64,000 nt of DNA from Prosthecobacter debontii (GCF_900167535.1 NZ_FUYE01000002.1:310001-374000); one strand, 5' to 3'; numbered from the stretch's first letter, positions 14,695-23,389 are shown. Program-made: numbers and translations. The notes: generated by a model from the letters alone, not told the origin.

Positions 14695-16887
14695 TTAGAA
14701 CAAATCTCCTCGTGGCGCGCTCGAAGATGCAACCGTCGCCTGCCCGGGGCGAGAAGGTGGAATTTGTTTTTTTCTTTTCTCGGGACGAGTGCCCGCAGGA
14801 GCCGCCGTGTTGTTCGGCGAGTAGTAGGTGTAGTAGCTGGTGTAATATTGATACTGCGAATCACTGCGCAGATCCACATTGTTCAAGACCACTCCGAGCA
14901 CCGTTCCCCCGACATTTTCAATGGTCTGCTTGACCCTCAACAGCATGTGTCGCGGCAGTTTGCGGTGCTGCACCACAATGATCGTGAGATCCGCCTCGTT
15001 GGCCAAAACGGAGGCGTCACTCACCCCGAGAATCGGCGGCGCGTCGATCAGAACGATATCAAAGCGGCTCTTCGCATCTTCAATGAGCTCCGTCATCCGC
15101 TGGGAATTCAAGACTCCTGCACTATCTGCCGGCAACATTCCACTCGGCAAAAAGTAAAGATTCTCCACGGGGGTGCGGACGACGACCTCCTCTAAAGTCA
15201 CGTTCGTCGTCAGATAATTCGTTAGGCCCACAGCATTGCTGACATCGAAGAGAGTGTGCATGCGAGGACGACGAAGATCCGCATCAATGAGAAGCACGCT
15301 ATAGCCGCCCTGCGCACAAACGAAGGCGAGGTTGCAGAGCGTGGTGGATTTACCCTCGCCTGCACCTCCACTGGTGACTGTGATGCAATTGGCGTCGGGG
15401 TTTTTCCGGTTGAATTCAATGTTGGTCCGCAGGATGCGGTAAGCTTCGGCGTCAGGATTGAAACCACTGGTCCGATGCAGAACGGCCACATCCTTTGGCA
15501 CCACCGCCAACACAGGCACGCCCAGGAAACGCTCCACATCGTCCAGGCTTTTGACAGAGGTATCCATGTATTCCAGGAAGAAGGCAAGGCCGACTCCCAA
15601 CATCAGGCCCAGGACCCCTCCGAGCGCCAAGTTCAGGGCCACATTTGGCTTGGCAGGTTTACCTTCAGGCTCTGCCTTTGCGTAGAGGGTCGCTGGGGAC
15701 TTCACAAGCTCCAGACCCGCCTTGGTCTCAAAGTAGCTGGACTTGAGTTGGAGAAGAAGATTCTCAATGTAGGCCACATCATCAGCGGCGGTCTTGTAAT
15801 CATTCTGCGCGGACTGCTGATCGAGCATCTCACTCTTAGCCTCCTCATTCGAGGAGCGAAGAGTTTCACGGCGTTGAATGGAGAAATCCAGACGTGTCTG
15901 AAGTGCTGCCAGATGCGCTTTCACCGCATCGAGGATGAGTTGTTTCGAGAGGGCGATCTGGCTGTCCACTCCCATGACCTCGGGGTGCCGCCTGCCACGG
16001 CCAGCGTTGACAAGGCCCTCACGAGTCACTTGGAGCCGCGTCAGTTCCGCCAGCATGTTGGTCACGTTGGCATTCTCCAGTTTCAGCCCCGAGGACCGAG
16101 CGACCAATTCTTCATCGCTCAGTTTGCTGAGTTCTGCGATTTCAGCTTGGAGTGCCTGGACCTCCAACTCGGTGTTCAGCAAAGCTTGCTCGCGCGTCAC
16201 CACCATGGAGTCTTCTGTCGTGCGAAGGTTAGCTCCAGGAGCTGTCGAGTTGGTTCCGCTGGAAAACCACTCTCCAACGATCCCGCCTTTTTTCTTGGCT
16301 TCTTGCATCTTCAGGCGGGCCTGATCTCGCAGCTGCTCTTGCTCAGCAATCTGCTTGGCCAGCATCGCCAGAGCCTCCTGCTTTTGGGACGTCTCCACCT
16401 CCACTCGACGGGTCATGTAACTTTGGTAAACCGCGTTGGCGATTTCTGCGGCGACACCAGGATCTTGATCGAAATATTCAATGACGACGAAGTCGGATCG
16501 CACACTGGATTGCGTATCCAGATTACCCCGCAGTTTAGCCAAGGCTGATTGACGATTGGGGAGGGACCACCGCTTTTGCAGATCCAATTTATCGACAACA
16601 GGATAGAGGGTTTCGGGTTTCGTAATGCTCTCGAACTCGTTTTTAATCACAACATCTGTCGGTGCCATGAAATCATCCGTGTTGCGCTGAAAGACCTGCA
16701 CCTTGTTTTGCAAGCGCTCGATCTTCATCTCAACACGACCGCGATATTTTCGCGGCATGATGTAGGTAATGATGGCCGCTGTCGCGAAGACGAGGAGGAA
16801 TGAAAGGATGATCAACCCAAAGCGATTACGAATCACCTGCCAGGAATCCAGGGCCTGCTGCTGGAGCTCGTTGCTGGTTTCACGCAT
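14695..16887 (-). CDS. Wzc-like polysaccharide co-polymerase and tyrosine autokinase
   Basis: 730 residues. Wzz-type chain-length domain with transmembrane helices near residues 24-44 and 418-440 and coiled-coil sequence between (165-365). The cytoplasmic C-terminal part is a BY-kinase: Walker A SGGAGEGKST (506-515), Walker A' LLIDADLRRP (532-541), Walker B LIDAPP (613-618), and a C-terminal tyrosine cluster (eight Tyr between 679 and 689) as autophosphorylation sites. Such proteins control chain length and export of extracellular polysaccharide with a Wza partner, which lies directly downstream. An upstream stem-loop at 16936-16971 separates it from the barrel gene. Confidence 0.93.
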   Translation of the reverse strand: MRETSNELQQQALDSWQVIRNRFGLIILSFLLVFATAAIITYIMPRKYRGRVEMKIERLQNKVQVFQRNTDDFMAPTDVVIKNEFESITKPETLYPVVDKLDLQKRWSLPNRQSALAKLRGNLDTQSSVRSDFVVIEYFDQDPGVAAEIANAVYQSYMTRRVEVETSQKQEALAMLAKQIAEQEQLRDQARLKMQEAKKKGGIVGEWFSSGTNSTAPGANLRTTEDSMVVTREQALLNTELEVQALQAEIAELSKLSDEELVARSSGLKLENANVTNMLAELTRLQVTREGLVNAGRGRRHPEVMGVDSQIALSKQLILDAVKAHLAALQTRLDFSIQRRETLRSSNEEAKSEMLDQQSAQNDYKTAADDVAYIENLLLQLKSSYFETKAGLELVKSPATLYAKAEPEGKPAKPNVALNLALGGVLGLMLGVGLAFFLEYMDTSVKSLDDVERFLGVPVLAVVPKDVAVLHRTSGFNPDAEAYRILRTNIEFNRKNPDANCITVTSGGAGEGKSTTLCNLAFVCAQGGYSVLLIDADLRRPRMHTLFDVSNAVGLTNYLTTNVTLEEVVVRTPVENLYFLPSGMLPADSAGVLNSQRMTELIEDAKSRFDIVLIDAPPILGVSDASVLANEADLTIIVVQHRKLPRHMLLRVKQTIENVGGTVLGVVLNNVDLRSDSQYQYYTSYYTYYSPNNTAAPAGTRPEKRKKQIPPSRPGQATVASSSAPRGDLF

Positions 16888-16935
16888 GACAGTCTTTGAT
16901 TATCTGGAGAAATTAAGAAACCGGGTTTTTATCAA

Positions 16936-16971
16936 CTCGCCAGTGTCAGCATGAAGCCGAGCACTGGCGAG
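16936..16971. terminator. Perfect 10-bp stem-loop between barrel and Wzc-like genes
   Basis: CTCGCCAGTG (16936-16945) and CACTGGCGAG (16962-16971) form a perfect 10-bp stem with a 16-base loop just after the barrel gene. On the minus strand the stem is followed by TTGATAAAAA rather than a run of T, so it is a weak intrinsic terminator at best; on the plus strand CGATTTTT follows. It may attenuate or stabilise mRNA ends. Confidence 0.5.
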
Positions 16972-17004
16972 CGATTTTTGGGCTGTTGGTGAAAGGAACG
17001 AAAT

Positions 17005-18198
17005 TTAAAATGAAGCCGTGATACCCACGGAGACATTGTTGCGGTCAAACTCGCGCAGATTGTCGTCGGATGCGAGAACCGAATAAGAATATCGTGCGTC
17101 AAGAGAGAGGTTCTCAAGCATCTGATAAGAGATGCCCGTGGAGAGCAGCAGGGAGTGCTCCGTCACATCGCCGCCGCCACCTTCGAAGTTACTGTAAGCA
17201 TAGGAGACGCCTCCATTGAGGCCGACACGCTTGGTGACCTGGTGATTCACGTTTAAGCCCGTGCGAATGGAATACCGGCTGTCATAACCGCCGATCTCAG
17301 CCGAGTCATACCCCACAGAGCCAAACCAGCGCGCTGTCGTTTGACGAGCCACGAGGTAACTGAAAGCCACCTCTCCATAAGGCGAAGTGTTTTCCGTCCG
17401 GTCAGATTTGAAATACTCAGCCCCCACGCGGAAGGAACCGGTGGACCGCTCACTCCACGCATGATCGACACCCGCCAAGATGAAGTGCGATTGTGAGTCC
17501 ACGTCATCGCGCTCCTGATAATCGGTGATCCGATAACGGTATTCAGCGGCCAGACTGGTGCGCTGCGTCAATGCGTAGCTGAATTGTTGAGCGATCAAGA
17601 TCGAAAGACGATCTTCCAACCCAGACACAGCTTCGTCCTCATAAGTGATGCCATCCACCGTCAGCGAGGTGCTTGTGGAGAAGCGCTGCGACCAAGCATA
17701 ACTCACATTGAAGTTGTTATACCCATACAGGTATTGGCCGTTGTAGAGCGTCGTCGAGGCCCCGGTGGAGACATTCGGCTCCGCCTCATAGGTGAGGTAA
17801 AAGTTATTGCTGATTTTAAGCCGTTCAGACATCTGATGGGCGATGTTGAAGGCCACCCGAGCGTTGTAAAAATTATCGTCGTAGCGGTTGGTGCCATCGA
17901 CATAATGAATGGCTCCGAGATCGACCGCCGCACTCCAAGGCGTGGTCGGGTCCGCATCTGCGTAAGTGAGGCCTAAGCCTCCCTGCACGTAATAAGACTC
18001 GAAATTTTCCAAAAAGGGTGATTGCACCTTGTATTGCAAACTGTCGTAACCGCCCCGCGTCGTGAAGCTCCAGGTTAGGGGAACATCCTCACCGAAATCA
18101 GCAGAGAAATCCCGAACTGCTGTCAGACCTTGAGAAAAAGCCTGCCCCGTAAAAACGGCTATCAGGGCCGTAGCCATGAATGCATGTGGGAGTCGCAT
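17005..18198 (-). CDS. Outer-membrane beta-barrel protein of the polysaccharide locus
   Basis: 397 residues: signal peptide (MRLPHAFMATALIAVFTGQAFSQ), then alternating polar/aromatic strands (FSTSTSLTVDGITYE, RTSLAAEYRYRIT, LSLDARYSYSV) and a terminal Phe (NVSVGITASF), the normal C-terminus of an outer-membrane barrel recognised by BamA. Similar barrels accompany exopolysaccharide export systems and exosortase loci. It precedes the Wzc- and Wza-like genes on the same strand. Function in export is inferred from neighbours. Confidence 0.82.
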   Translation of the reverse strand: MRLPHAFMATALIAVFTGQAFSQGLTAVRDFSADFGEDVPLTWSFTTRGGYDSLQYKVQSPFLENFESYYVQGGLGLTYADADPTTPWSAAVDLGAIHYVDGTNRYDDNFYNARVAFNIAHQMSERLKISNNFYLTYEAEPNVSTGASTTLYNGQYLYGYNNFNVSYAWSQRFSTSTSLTVDGITYEDEAVSGLEDRLSILIAQQFSYALTQRTSLAAEYRYRITDYQERDDVDSQSHFILAGVDHAWSERSTGSFRVGAEYFKSDRTENTSPYGEVAFSYLVARQTTARWFGSVGYDSAEIGGYDSRYSIRTGLNVNHQVTKRVGLNGGVSYAYSNFEGGGGDVTEHSLLLSTGISYQMLENLSLDARYSYSVLASDDNLREFDRNNVSVGITASF

Positions 18199-18245
18199 GG
18201 TCGGGAGTATAGAGATTGAGGTCGAACGGCCTTTTTAGGAAGTGC

Positions 18246-18809
18246 TTAAGGGCTGCAATTGCAGGGCGAGGTGGGCACGTTCCGGCACTTGCGATACTTG
18301 GAATCACAAGGCACGAAGCCGGTTGCAGGAGGCTGAATCAGATAAACACCGCGGATACTGGGAGCGACGCGGAAATCTTCTTCCACAGGTTCTACAGGCA
18401 CGGGGTTCTTCTCAGGATTCTTGCCGGAATCTGTCAGGTAATCGGAAGAACTCGAAACGACGGAGGTCACTGCGGCGGGAGACACTGAAGTGGCGCAGTC
18501 CATGATCACACCCGACATTTTAGGTGCCACCGAAATACCGGTCTGGACGATTTGATTCACCAACCCGCTGTCGGCCTGAGAGGCCAAAATAGCAGCTTTG
18601 ATGATTTCGCATGCACAAGCCTCATTGATCACCAAGGCATCCTCGACAATCATCAACGTCTTGGAGGGATCTTTTTGGATGGCCGCAGACACATCTTTGG
18701 AGATGTCTTCACAGCCGCCCGCACGAGCATTTCCCTGAGAAAAACCTACCATGGCGGCCAAACCTAAGAGGCAGCTAGCAAAGCGAGTGACGCTTAATGC
18801 TTTGATCAT
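18246..18809 (-). CDS. Secreted cysteine-containing protein, hypothetical
   Basis: 187 residues with a signal peptide (MIKALSVTRFASCLLGLAAMVGFSQGNARA). The mature part holds helices with AAIQKDPSKTLMIVEDALVINEACACEIIKAAILAS and a C-terminal tail rich in Cys and Pro (CDSKYRKCRNVPTSPCNCSP). No family is recognised. It is 47 bases upstream of the barrel gene on the same strand and may be part of the polysaccharide operon; the start follows tRNA-Gly. Confidence 0.7.
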   Translation of the reverse strand: MIKALSVTRFASCLLGLAAMVGFSQGNARAGGCEDISKDVSAAIQKDPSKTLMIVEDALVINEACACEIIKAAILASQADSGLVNQIVQTGISVAPKMSGVIMDCATSVSPAAVTSVVSSSSDYLTDSGKNPEKNPVPVEPVEEDFRVAPSIRGVYLIQPPATGFVPCDSKYRKCRNVPTSPCNCSP

Positions 18810-18843
18810 AGCAGGGAGTTATCTTTAACAGGGTTACTACAAC

Positions 18844-18917
18844 TGGAGCGGGCAGTGGGAATCGAACCCACATGGCCAGCTTGGAAGGCTGGAACTTTAC
18901 CATTAAGCTATGCCCGC
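18844..18917 (-). tRNA. tRNA-Gly (anticodon TCC)
   Basis: 74 bases including an encoded CCA end. On the minus strand the acceptor GCGGGCA pairs with TGCCCGC, the D-arm is AGCTTAATGGTAAAGT-like, the anticodon stem CCAGC/GCTGG closes a CTTCCAA loop (anticodon TCC, reading GGA/GGG), and the T-arm is GTGGGTTCGATTCCCAC. All cloverleaf parts are in normal order, unlike the tRNA-like modules at 9.5-10.1 kb. Confidence 0.97.
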
Positions 18918-19405
18918 GATATGAATTATAATAACCTGCAACCTCTAAGACCTGCAAGATATTTTTTAGAATTAGCACAAAAAGTCTGAAATTTTAGAAT
19001 TCCTGACAGATCTCAGATTCTAAATTTTAAAAAGTCTTGGCTTTCTGCCGTGAGTATTAGCAGGCCAAAAGTAGTTGGCAAGCCGATTTCACGCGGTTGT
19101 AACCAAATCGAAGAATCCGGGTATCCAACATAATGAAAATGCAAAGAGCTCTGTAATTTATTAACAAATGTTAAAAACATCCGCAAATTTTGTTGACGAA
19201 CGTTTTAAACTTTAGTTCAAGCAGAGTGTCAGAACACGCTCTCTTGATCGTAAAATCAGCCTGTTCACCACACCGCGTCAATTTGGCAGAAAAGTTGCTT
19301 TGAAAAAATGAGGAGAAAGTCAGTCATCCTTATGCTAAGCTGCCGACCCCCTGCATTCTTGCAGGGCGCCAAGAAAAGCAAAACTGCACCGTATTTAAAT
19401 CTGTA
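18918..19405. other. 488-bp gene-free AT-rich region before the sigma factor gene
   Basis: No credible reading frame or RNA gene is seen. The region is much richer in A/T than its surroundings and contains the perfect palindrome TTAACA-AA-TGTTAA (19161-19174) and a short hairpin CTGCA/TGCAG (19351-19364) in what is probably the 5' leader of the sigma gene. It likely holds the promoters of tRNA-Gly (minus) and of the sigma gene (plus); I could not place a convincing -35/-10 pair. Confidence 0.6.
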
Positions 19406-20305
19406 ATGTCTAACATGGAACTCGACGGAGGTATCAAGATCTACCTGCGGGAGATCGGCAAGACCGACTTGCTGACCCCCGAACAGGAGGTCGAACTGGC
19501 CGAACGCATCAAGCGTGGCGACCCAGAAGCGCGCTCTCACATGATCCGCGCAAACCTCCGCCTGGTCGTCAAAATCGCCCAGGACTACGCCAACTATGGC
19601 CTGCCTCTTCTGGATCTCATTTCAGAGGGCAACATCGGCTTGATGAAGGCCGTGGAACGCTTTGACCCTAATAAAGGGGGCAAACTGTCCACCTATGCTG
19701 CTTGGTGGATCAAGCAGTCCATCAAACGTGCGCTGGCCAACCAGTCCAAAACGATCCGTCTGCCCGTCCACATGGTGGACAAGATCAGCAAAATGCGCCG
19801 CGTGGCCATGGCGATGTCTGAAGAGCTCGGTCGTGAGCCTACCGATGATGAGTTGTCTGAAGAAATCGGCATTGATCGTGCCAAGCTCAGCCAGCTCAAG
19901 GTGGCCTCCATGCGCCCAGCTTCTCTGGATGCTCCTATCAGTGATGATGACAGCACCGAGTTTGGTGAAATCGTCGGTGACGAAAATGCCCAGACACCTT
20001 TCGATCTCCTCAGCCACAAAAACATGCATGGCCAGTTGGATGGCTTGCTGACAGTGCTGGATGAGCGTGAGCGTAAGATCATCGATGCCCGTTTCGGCCT
20101 TGCCGGTCAGAAGCCTCGCACGCTGGAAGAAGTGGGTCAGGAATTCGGCGTGACGCGTGAGCGTATTCGTCAGCTCCAGAACATCGCGCTGCGGAAGCTA
20201 CGCCGTGCTCTCCAGAAGAAGGAAGATCCGATTCCCAAGGCGCTCCGCAATGCCGGTGCCAAGAAAAAGAAGAAGGCTGTCGCCGAAGACAAAGCCCTGG
20301 ACTGA
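19406..20305 (+). CDS. rpoD: RNA polymerase sigma-70 factor, RpoD/SigA-like without region 1.1
   Basis: 299 residues. Region 1.2 (GGIKIYLREIGKTDLLTPEQEVELAERIKRGD), region 2 (ANLRLVVKIAQDYANYGLPLLDLISEGNIGLMKAVERFDPNKGGKLSTYAAWWIKQSIKRAL), region 3 and region 4 (DERERKIIDARFGL, TLEEVGQEFGVTRERIRQLQNIALRKLRRAL) are all present. The 2.4 motif for -10 recognition and the 4.2 helix-turn-helix are intact. It lacks region 1.1 and the long non-conserved insert, so it is either the principal sigma factor of this lineage or a close group 2 paralogue. A Lys-rich tail and an intrinsic terminator follow. Confidence 0.9.
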   Translation: MSNMELDGGIKIYLREIGKTDLLTPEQEVELAERIKRGDPEARSHMIRANLRLVVKIAQDYANYGLPLLDLISEGNIGLMKAVERFDPNKGGKLSTYAAWWIKQSIKRALANQSKTIRLPVHMVDKISKMRRVAMAMSEELGREPTDDELSEEIGIDRAKLSQLKVASMRPASLDAPISDDDSTEFGEIVGDENAQTPFDLLSHKNMHGQLDGLLTVLDERERKIIDARFGLAGQKPRTLEEVGQEFGVTRERIRQLQNIALRKLRRALQKKEDPIPKALRNAGAKKKKKAVAEDKALD

Positions 20306-20334
20306 TTCTGACACCAACGTCAATCTCTCAGCCA

Positions 20335-20367
20335 AAGGCAGGTTCCTTCAGGAGCCTGCCTTTTTTC
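20335..20367 (+). terminator. Intrinsic terminator of the sigma factor gene
   Basis: AAGGCAGGTTCC pairs with GGAGCCTGCCTT across a TTCA loop (12 bp, one G-U) and is followed by a run of T residues, 30 bases after the stop codon. This is a textbook rho-independent terminator. Confidence 0.92.
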
Positions 20368-20377
20368 TTGGTGCCAT

Positions 20378-20641
20378 TCAGAGAGAGGTCGGTAACAGTT
20401 TCAGCTTCTTGTTTTGCCAGCCTCGGGGCGGAGAAATCCCCAGACTCGTCCATTCCATCCCGCTTTCGACCCACGATGCCCGCCATTGATCGTAACTGAT
20501 CTCATCGTCATCATCGCTAACACCAAACTGAAATCCGCAGGCGGGGCAGATCTCATAGCTAGGGCCACCCGAAGGACCACGAGGAGGTTCTTTCAAACCT
20601 TGAAAACCGCAGACAGGGCAGGAGTAGGAGGGAGCTTTCAT
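20378..20641 (-). CDS. Small zinc-ribbon protein, CPCC-like
   Basis: 87 residues from the ATG at 20641. Two zinc knuckles, CPVCGFQG near the start and ICPACGFQFG near residue 33, followed by an acidic DDDDEISYDQWRASWVESGM segment. This resembles small cysteine-rich CPCC proteins of unknown function, in which YEICP-C-C is followed by an acidic stretch and a Trp-containing helix. A longer frame upstream overlaps the next gene and has no related sequence. It lies downstream of the FN3 protein gene on the same strand. Confidence 0.75.
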   Translation of the reverse strand: MKAPSYSCPVCGFQGLKEPPRGPSGGPSYEICPACGFQFGVSDDDDEISYDQWRASWVESGMEWTSLGISPPRGWQNKKLKLLPTSL

Positions 20642-20655
20642 CGAATCGTCTGTAT

Positions 20656-21435
20656 TTAAAAGGACAGGTTCTCGGGCTGGATCGGCTTCCCAGGCTGGCG
20701 CTGCCAGTAGGTGGAGCTTTGGGGACGGAAATAGGTCTTCGTGGTGCCGTCTCGGTTGTAAGCGGCAAAAGCCCGCGTCTGGGGATCGAAGACCCGGAGG
20801 GTGGCATCCGCTGAATCCCACTTCATGAGCGTGTCGCCAGACTTTGCCCTTTGCAGCAATTGCCAAGCTTGAGCTGCATATTCATCTGCGGTTAGGCAAC
20901 GGAAGTCGGGGCCATGACGGATGAAATGATCCTGCAGTGTCTCCATCCGCCCCCATGTTTCATGCGTCGGAGGTGCCCGGGGTTGGGCAGGGCTTGGAGG
21001 CGCTTTCACCTCGGGTTTATCATCCGCACTCAGCAGTCCCCATACTTTGGCCAAAAGAGATTTCTTTTCGGAGGGTGGCTCGGGTTTGACCTCAATGACA
21101 TGCTGGCCCTGACCCTTCGAATCCGTGACAAAGCGGCCGACATACAACTGCTGGCGCGCGCTCCCTAGCTTGTAGTGATAAGTCGTTCCGGCCTTCAGAT
21201 GGATCAACTCGACCACATGATCACTAGACACTCCGCCCTCGACTTTTTGGTCGAGTTTATCAGCCGCAAATCCGTAGTTCACGCGCGTGCCACAGGCCAC
21301 GTCCGTTTTCCAGGAGAGGATCGCCCTGTCTTCAAAGGCTTTCACCTCAGGTGGTCCCACCAACTCCACCGCTAGGAGAGGCGTGGTCAGCAGCATTCCG
21401 GCTAAAATCCTCAGCAGCAGTTTCATCATGGACAA
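20656..21435 (-). CDS. Secreted FN3-like protein with a possible nuclease-fold C-terminal domain
   Basis: 259 residues. Signal peptide (MMKLLLRILAGMLLTTPLLA), a fibronectin type III-like domain (residues 25-105: VKAFEDRAILSWKTDVACGTRVNYGF...HLKAGTTYHYKL) and a Pro/Lys linker. The last 95 residues (from LQDHFIRHGPDFRCLTADEYAAQAWQLL to DPQTRAFAAYNRDGTTKTYFRP) follow the pattern DHFxxHGxDF...Y...D...FxxYNxDGTxKTxF seen in barnase/EndoU/colicin-RelE-like (BECR) ribonuclease toxin domains. The nuclease call is from memory of that pattern and is not proven; FN3 appears solid. No immunity gene is obvious unless the adjacent zinc-ribbon protein serves. Confidence 0.7.
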   Translation of the reverse strand: MSMMKLLLRILAGMLLTTPLLAVELVGPPEVKAFEDRAILSWKTDVACGTRVNYGFAADKLDQKVEGGVSSDHVVELIHLKAGTTYHYKLGSARQQLYVGRFVTDSKGQGQHVIEVKPEPPSEKKSLLAKVWGLLSADDKPEVKAPPSPAQPRAPPTHETWGRMETLQDHFIRHGPDFRCLTADEYAAQAWQLLQRAKSGDTLMKWDSADATLRVFDPQTRAFAAYNRDGTTKTYFRPQSSTYWQRQPGKPIQPENLSF

Positions 21436-21532
21436 GTTAGGCAGGCGTTAAGGAAGATGGCAACTATGACTCTCTCTCGTTAACACCTTTTGCCGTTGTC
21501 ACTTCCCACGCTTCATCCCATCATTCACCGCC

Positions 21533-22336
21533 ATGCGCGATCAAGGGTCTGGTTTCTCGCAAGCTTCAAGTCTTTGGCATCGGGTTTCTCAAGGCTTCCT
21601 CGATGCCTTGTATCCCCGGGTCTGCCGTCATTGCGATGAACTTCTGCCCGCACAAGCGCCCCGGCGGGGATTGGCGGCATGGATCTGCCCATCCTGCCAA
21701 GACGAACTCACCCCCATCGAGCCTCCCTATTGCTCCGTCTGCGGCGAGCCTTTCGCCGGTCCCGCGACCAGCGTTTTCCGCTGCTCCAACTGCCAGGGTC
21801 GTCGCATCGCTTTCGACTTCGCCTGCTCTGGCTTTAAAGCGGAGGGGCCGCTACGGGAGATGATTCACAGCTTCAAATATGGGAAGGATCTTTCCCTGCG
21901 TGCCGCCCTGGTGGATGTACTTCAACACGCCCTCACCGACCCCCGATTGGCCGATGAAGACCTCCTTCAATGGCTGCTCGTGCCCGTGCCCCTGCACTGG
22001 ACACGACAAGTGAAACGGGGATTCAACCAAAGTTGGGAGCTTTGCCGCTTACTGTCCAAAAGCACTCACATCCCGACCGCCCAAATCCTGAGGCGTCGCG
22101 TCATGACTCGCACTCAAACACGGCTGGAGCGGCACCGACGCCTTGCCAATCTCCGGAAAGCGTTTTCGCTACGCCGTTCGCTTCCCTGGTTCAGACTGCC
22201 CGACCTTCGCGGGCGAAAAATTTTTCTGGTGGATGACGTCTTAACGACCGGCGCCACGGCTCATGAGTGTGCAAAAATCCTGAAGCGAGAGGGAGGGGCT
22301 GAAAAAGTGGTGGTGATTACCGCAGCCCGTGGTTAG
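21533..22336 (+). CDS. comF: ComF-family phosphoribosyltransferase-like protein
   Basis: 267 residues. N-terminal zinc-finger Cys pairs (CRHCDE, CPSCQDE, YCSVCGEPF, CSNCQGRR) followed by a type I phosphoribosyltransferase domain with the PRPP motif FLVDDVLTTGATAHECAKIL near the C-terminus and FKYGKDLSL/RGFNQSWELCRLLS typical of ComF/GntX. ComF is needed for DNA uptake in competent bacteria, though the enzyme substrate is unclear. It lies upstream of accD on the same strand with a 113-base structured gap. Confidence 0.93.
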   Translation: MRDQGSGFSQASSLWHRVSQGFLDALYPRVCRHCDELLPAQAPRRGLAAWICPSCQDELTPIEPPYCSVCGEPFAGPATSVFRCSNCQGRRIAFDFACSGFKAEGPLREMIHSFKYGKDLSLRAALVDVLQHALTDPRLADEDLLQWLLVPVPLHWTRQVKRGFNQSWELCRLLSKSTHIPTAQILRRRVMTRTQTRLERHRRLANLRKAFSLRRSLPWFRLPDLRGRKIFLVDDVLTTGATAHECAKILKREGGAEKVVVITAARG

Positions 22337-22350
22337 TATCGGCCCCACGC

Positions 22351-22430
22351 CCGGCAACCTGCCGGTCGCCCTTCCGGTCTGCGGGATGTCTCCGCCGACC
22401 TTCCCGCGGTAGCCATCCGGGGAGGGAAGG
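22351..22430 (+). other. GC-rich leader with two hairpins before accD
   Basis: Between comF and accD lies a very GC-rich stretch with hairpin CCGGCA-ACC-TGCCGG (22351-22365) and stem CCTTCCC (22399-22405)/GGGAAGG (22424-22430). I do not recognise a riboswitch or known RNA; it might be a leader or terminator-like element affecting accD expression. Confidence 0.4.
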
Positions 22431-22470
22431 ACGTCCGAATGGTAAAGGGATGGACCGACAACAAACGATC

Positions 22471-23322
22471 ATGGGATTTTTCAAAAAGCGCTCTGTTAAC
22501 GAATTTGGTGAAAAGAAGCAGGACATGCCCGAAGGGCTGTGGACGAAATGCCCATCCTGTGGAGAGAGTCTCTTCGAGCAAACCCTAGCCAAAAACCTGC
22601 GTGTCTGTACCAACTGTGGTTACCACTTCACCATCAGCAGTGGAGAGCGTATCACCAGCCTCGTCGATGAAGGGACTTTCGAAGAAATGGACCTCCAACT
22701 CGACTCCGTGGATGCCCTGGGCTTCAAAGGATACGTGGACAAGGTGAAAGCCTACCAAAACAAGACCGGTCTTAAAGAAGCCGTCGTCACAGGACGGGCT
22801 AACATTGAAGGCATCCCCGTATTGCTCGCCATCATGGATTTCCGCTTCCTCGGTGCCAGCATGGGGAGTGTGGTGGGCGAAAAGATCACTCGTGCCATTG
22901 AAACCGCGACTGCCGAAGGCAAACCTGTCCTCGTCTTCTCCGCCTCCGGTGGGGCTCGTATGCACGAGGGCATTCTCAGCCTGATGCAGATGGCGAAGAC
23001 CAGCGGAGCGCTGGCACGCCATGCCGAAGCCCGTCTGCCCTACTTCTCCATCCTCACGCATCCAACGACCGGCGGCGTCACCGCCAGCTTTGCGACCCTG
23101 GGTGACGTCATCATTGCCGAGCCGAAGTGCATGATCGGCTTCGCAGGCCCTCGTGTGGTGAAGGAAACCACCCACGCTGATCTGCCACCAGGCTTCCAGA
23201 CGGCAGAATTCATGATGCAGCACGGCCTCGTGGACATGATCATCGAACGCAAAGACATGCGCTCGAAGATCGCGGGTCTGCTCCGCTATGTGACCAAGAC
23301 CACAGCTCCTGCAGCAGCCTAA
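22471..23322 (+). CDS. accD: Acetyl-CoA carboxylase carboxyltransferase beta subunit
   Basis: 283 residues from the ATG at 22471 (MGFFKKRSVNEFGEKKQDMP); an in-frame ATG at 22450 is possible, but family members usually start MxxFKK. With AccA it transfers the carboxyl group from biotin carrier protein to acetyl-CoA, the first step of fatty acid synthesis. It has the four-Cys zinc finger (KCPSCGESL and CTNCGYHF) and the crotonase-fold carboxyltransferase core (MDFRFLGASMGSVVGEKITRA, SASGGARMHEGILSLMQMAK, HPTTGGVTASFA, IGFAGPRVV). Length is normal for the family. Confidence 0.96.
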   Translation: MGFFKKRSVNEFGEKKQDMPEGLWTKCPSCGESLFEQTLAKNLRVCTNCGYHFTISSGERITSLVDEGTFEEMDLQLDSVDALGFKGYVDKVKAYQNKTGLKEAVVTGRANIEGIPVLLAIMDFRFLGASMGSVVGEKITRAIETATAEGKPVLVFSASGGARMHEGILSLMQMAKTSGALARHAEARLPYFSILTHPTTGGVTASFATLGDVIIAEPKCMIGFAGPRVVKETTHADLPPGFQTAEFMMQHGLVDMIIERKDMRSKIAGLLRYVTKTTAPAAA

Positions 23323-23347
23323 TCCGCTTCTTTCTCGGACTATTCGA

Positions 23348-23389
23348 TCCACCGTGGACATGCCAATGGCAGCCCCCGGTGGATTTTTT
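23348..23389 (+). terminator. Intrinsic terminator of accD
   Basis: TCCACCG (23348-23354) pairs with CGGTGGA (23377-23383); an inner TGCCA/TGGCA hairpin fills the loop, and six T follow the stem. It lies 26 bases after the accD stop. Confidence 0.8.

Noticed and set aside
15256..16548. A 430-codon open frame on the plus strand
   Set aside because: Shadow of the Wzc-like gene, which has full family motifs.
22346..22434. An SRP RNA or known riboswitch before accD
   Set aside because: The reverse strand has a GACCGGAAGG-like stretch reminiscent of SRP RNA, but the rest of the conserved core is missing.
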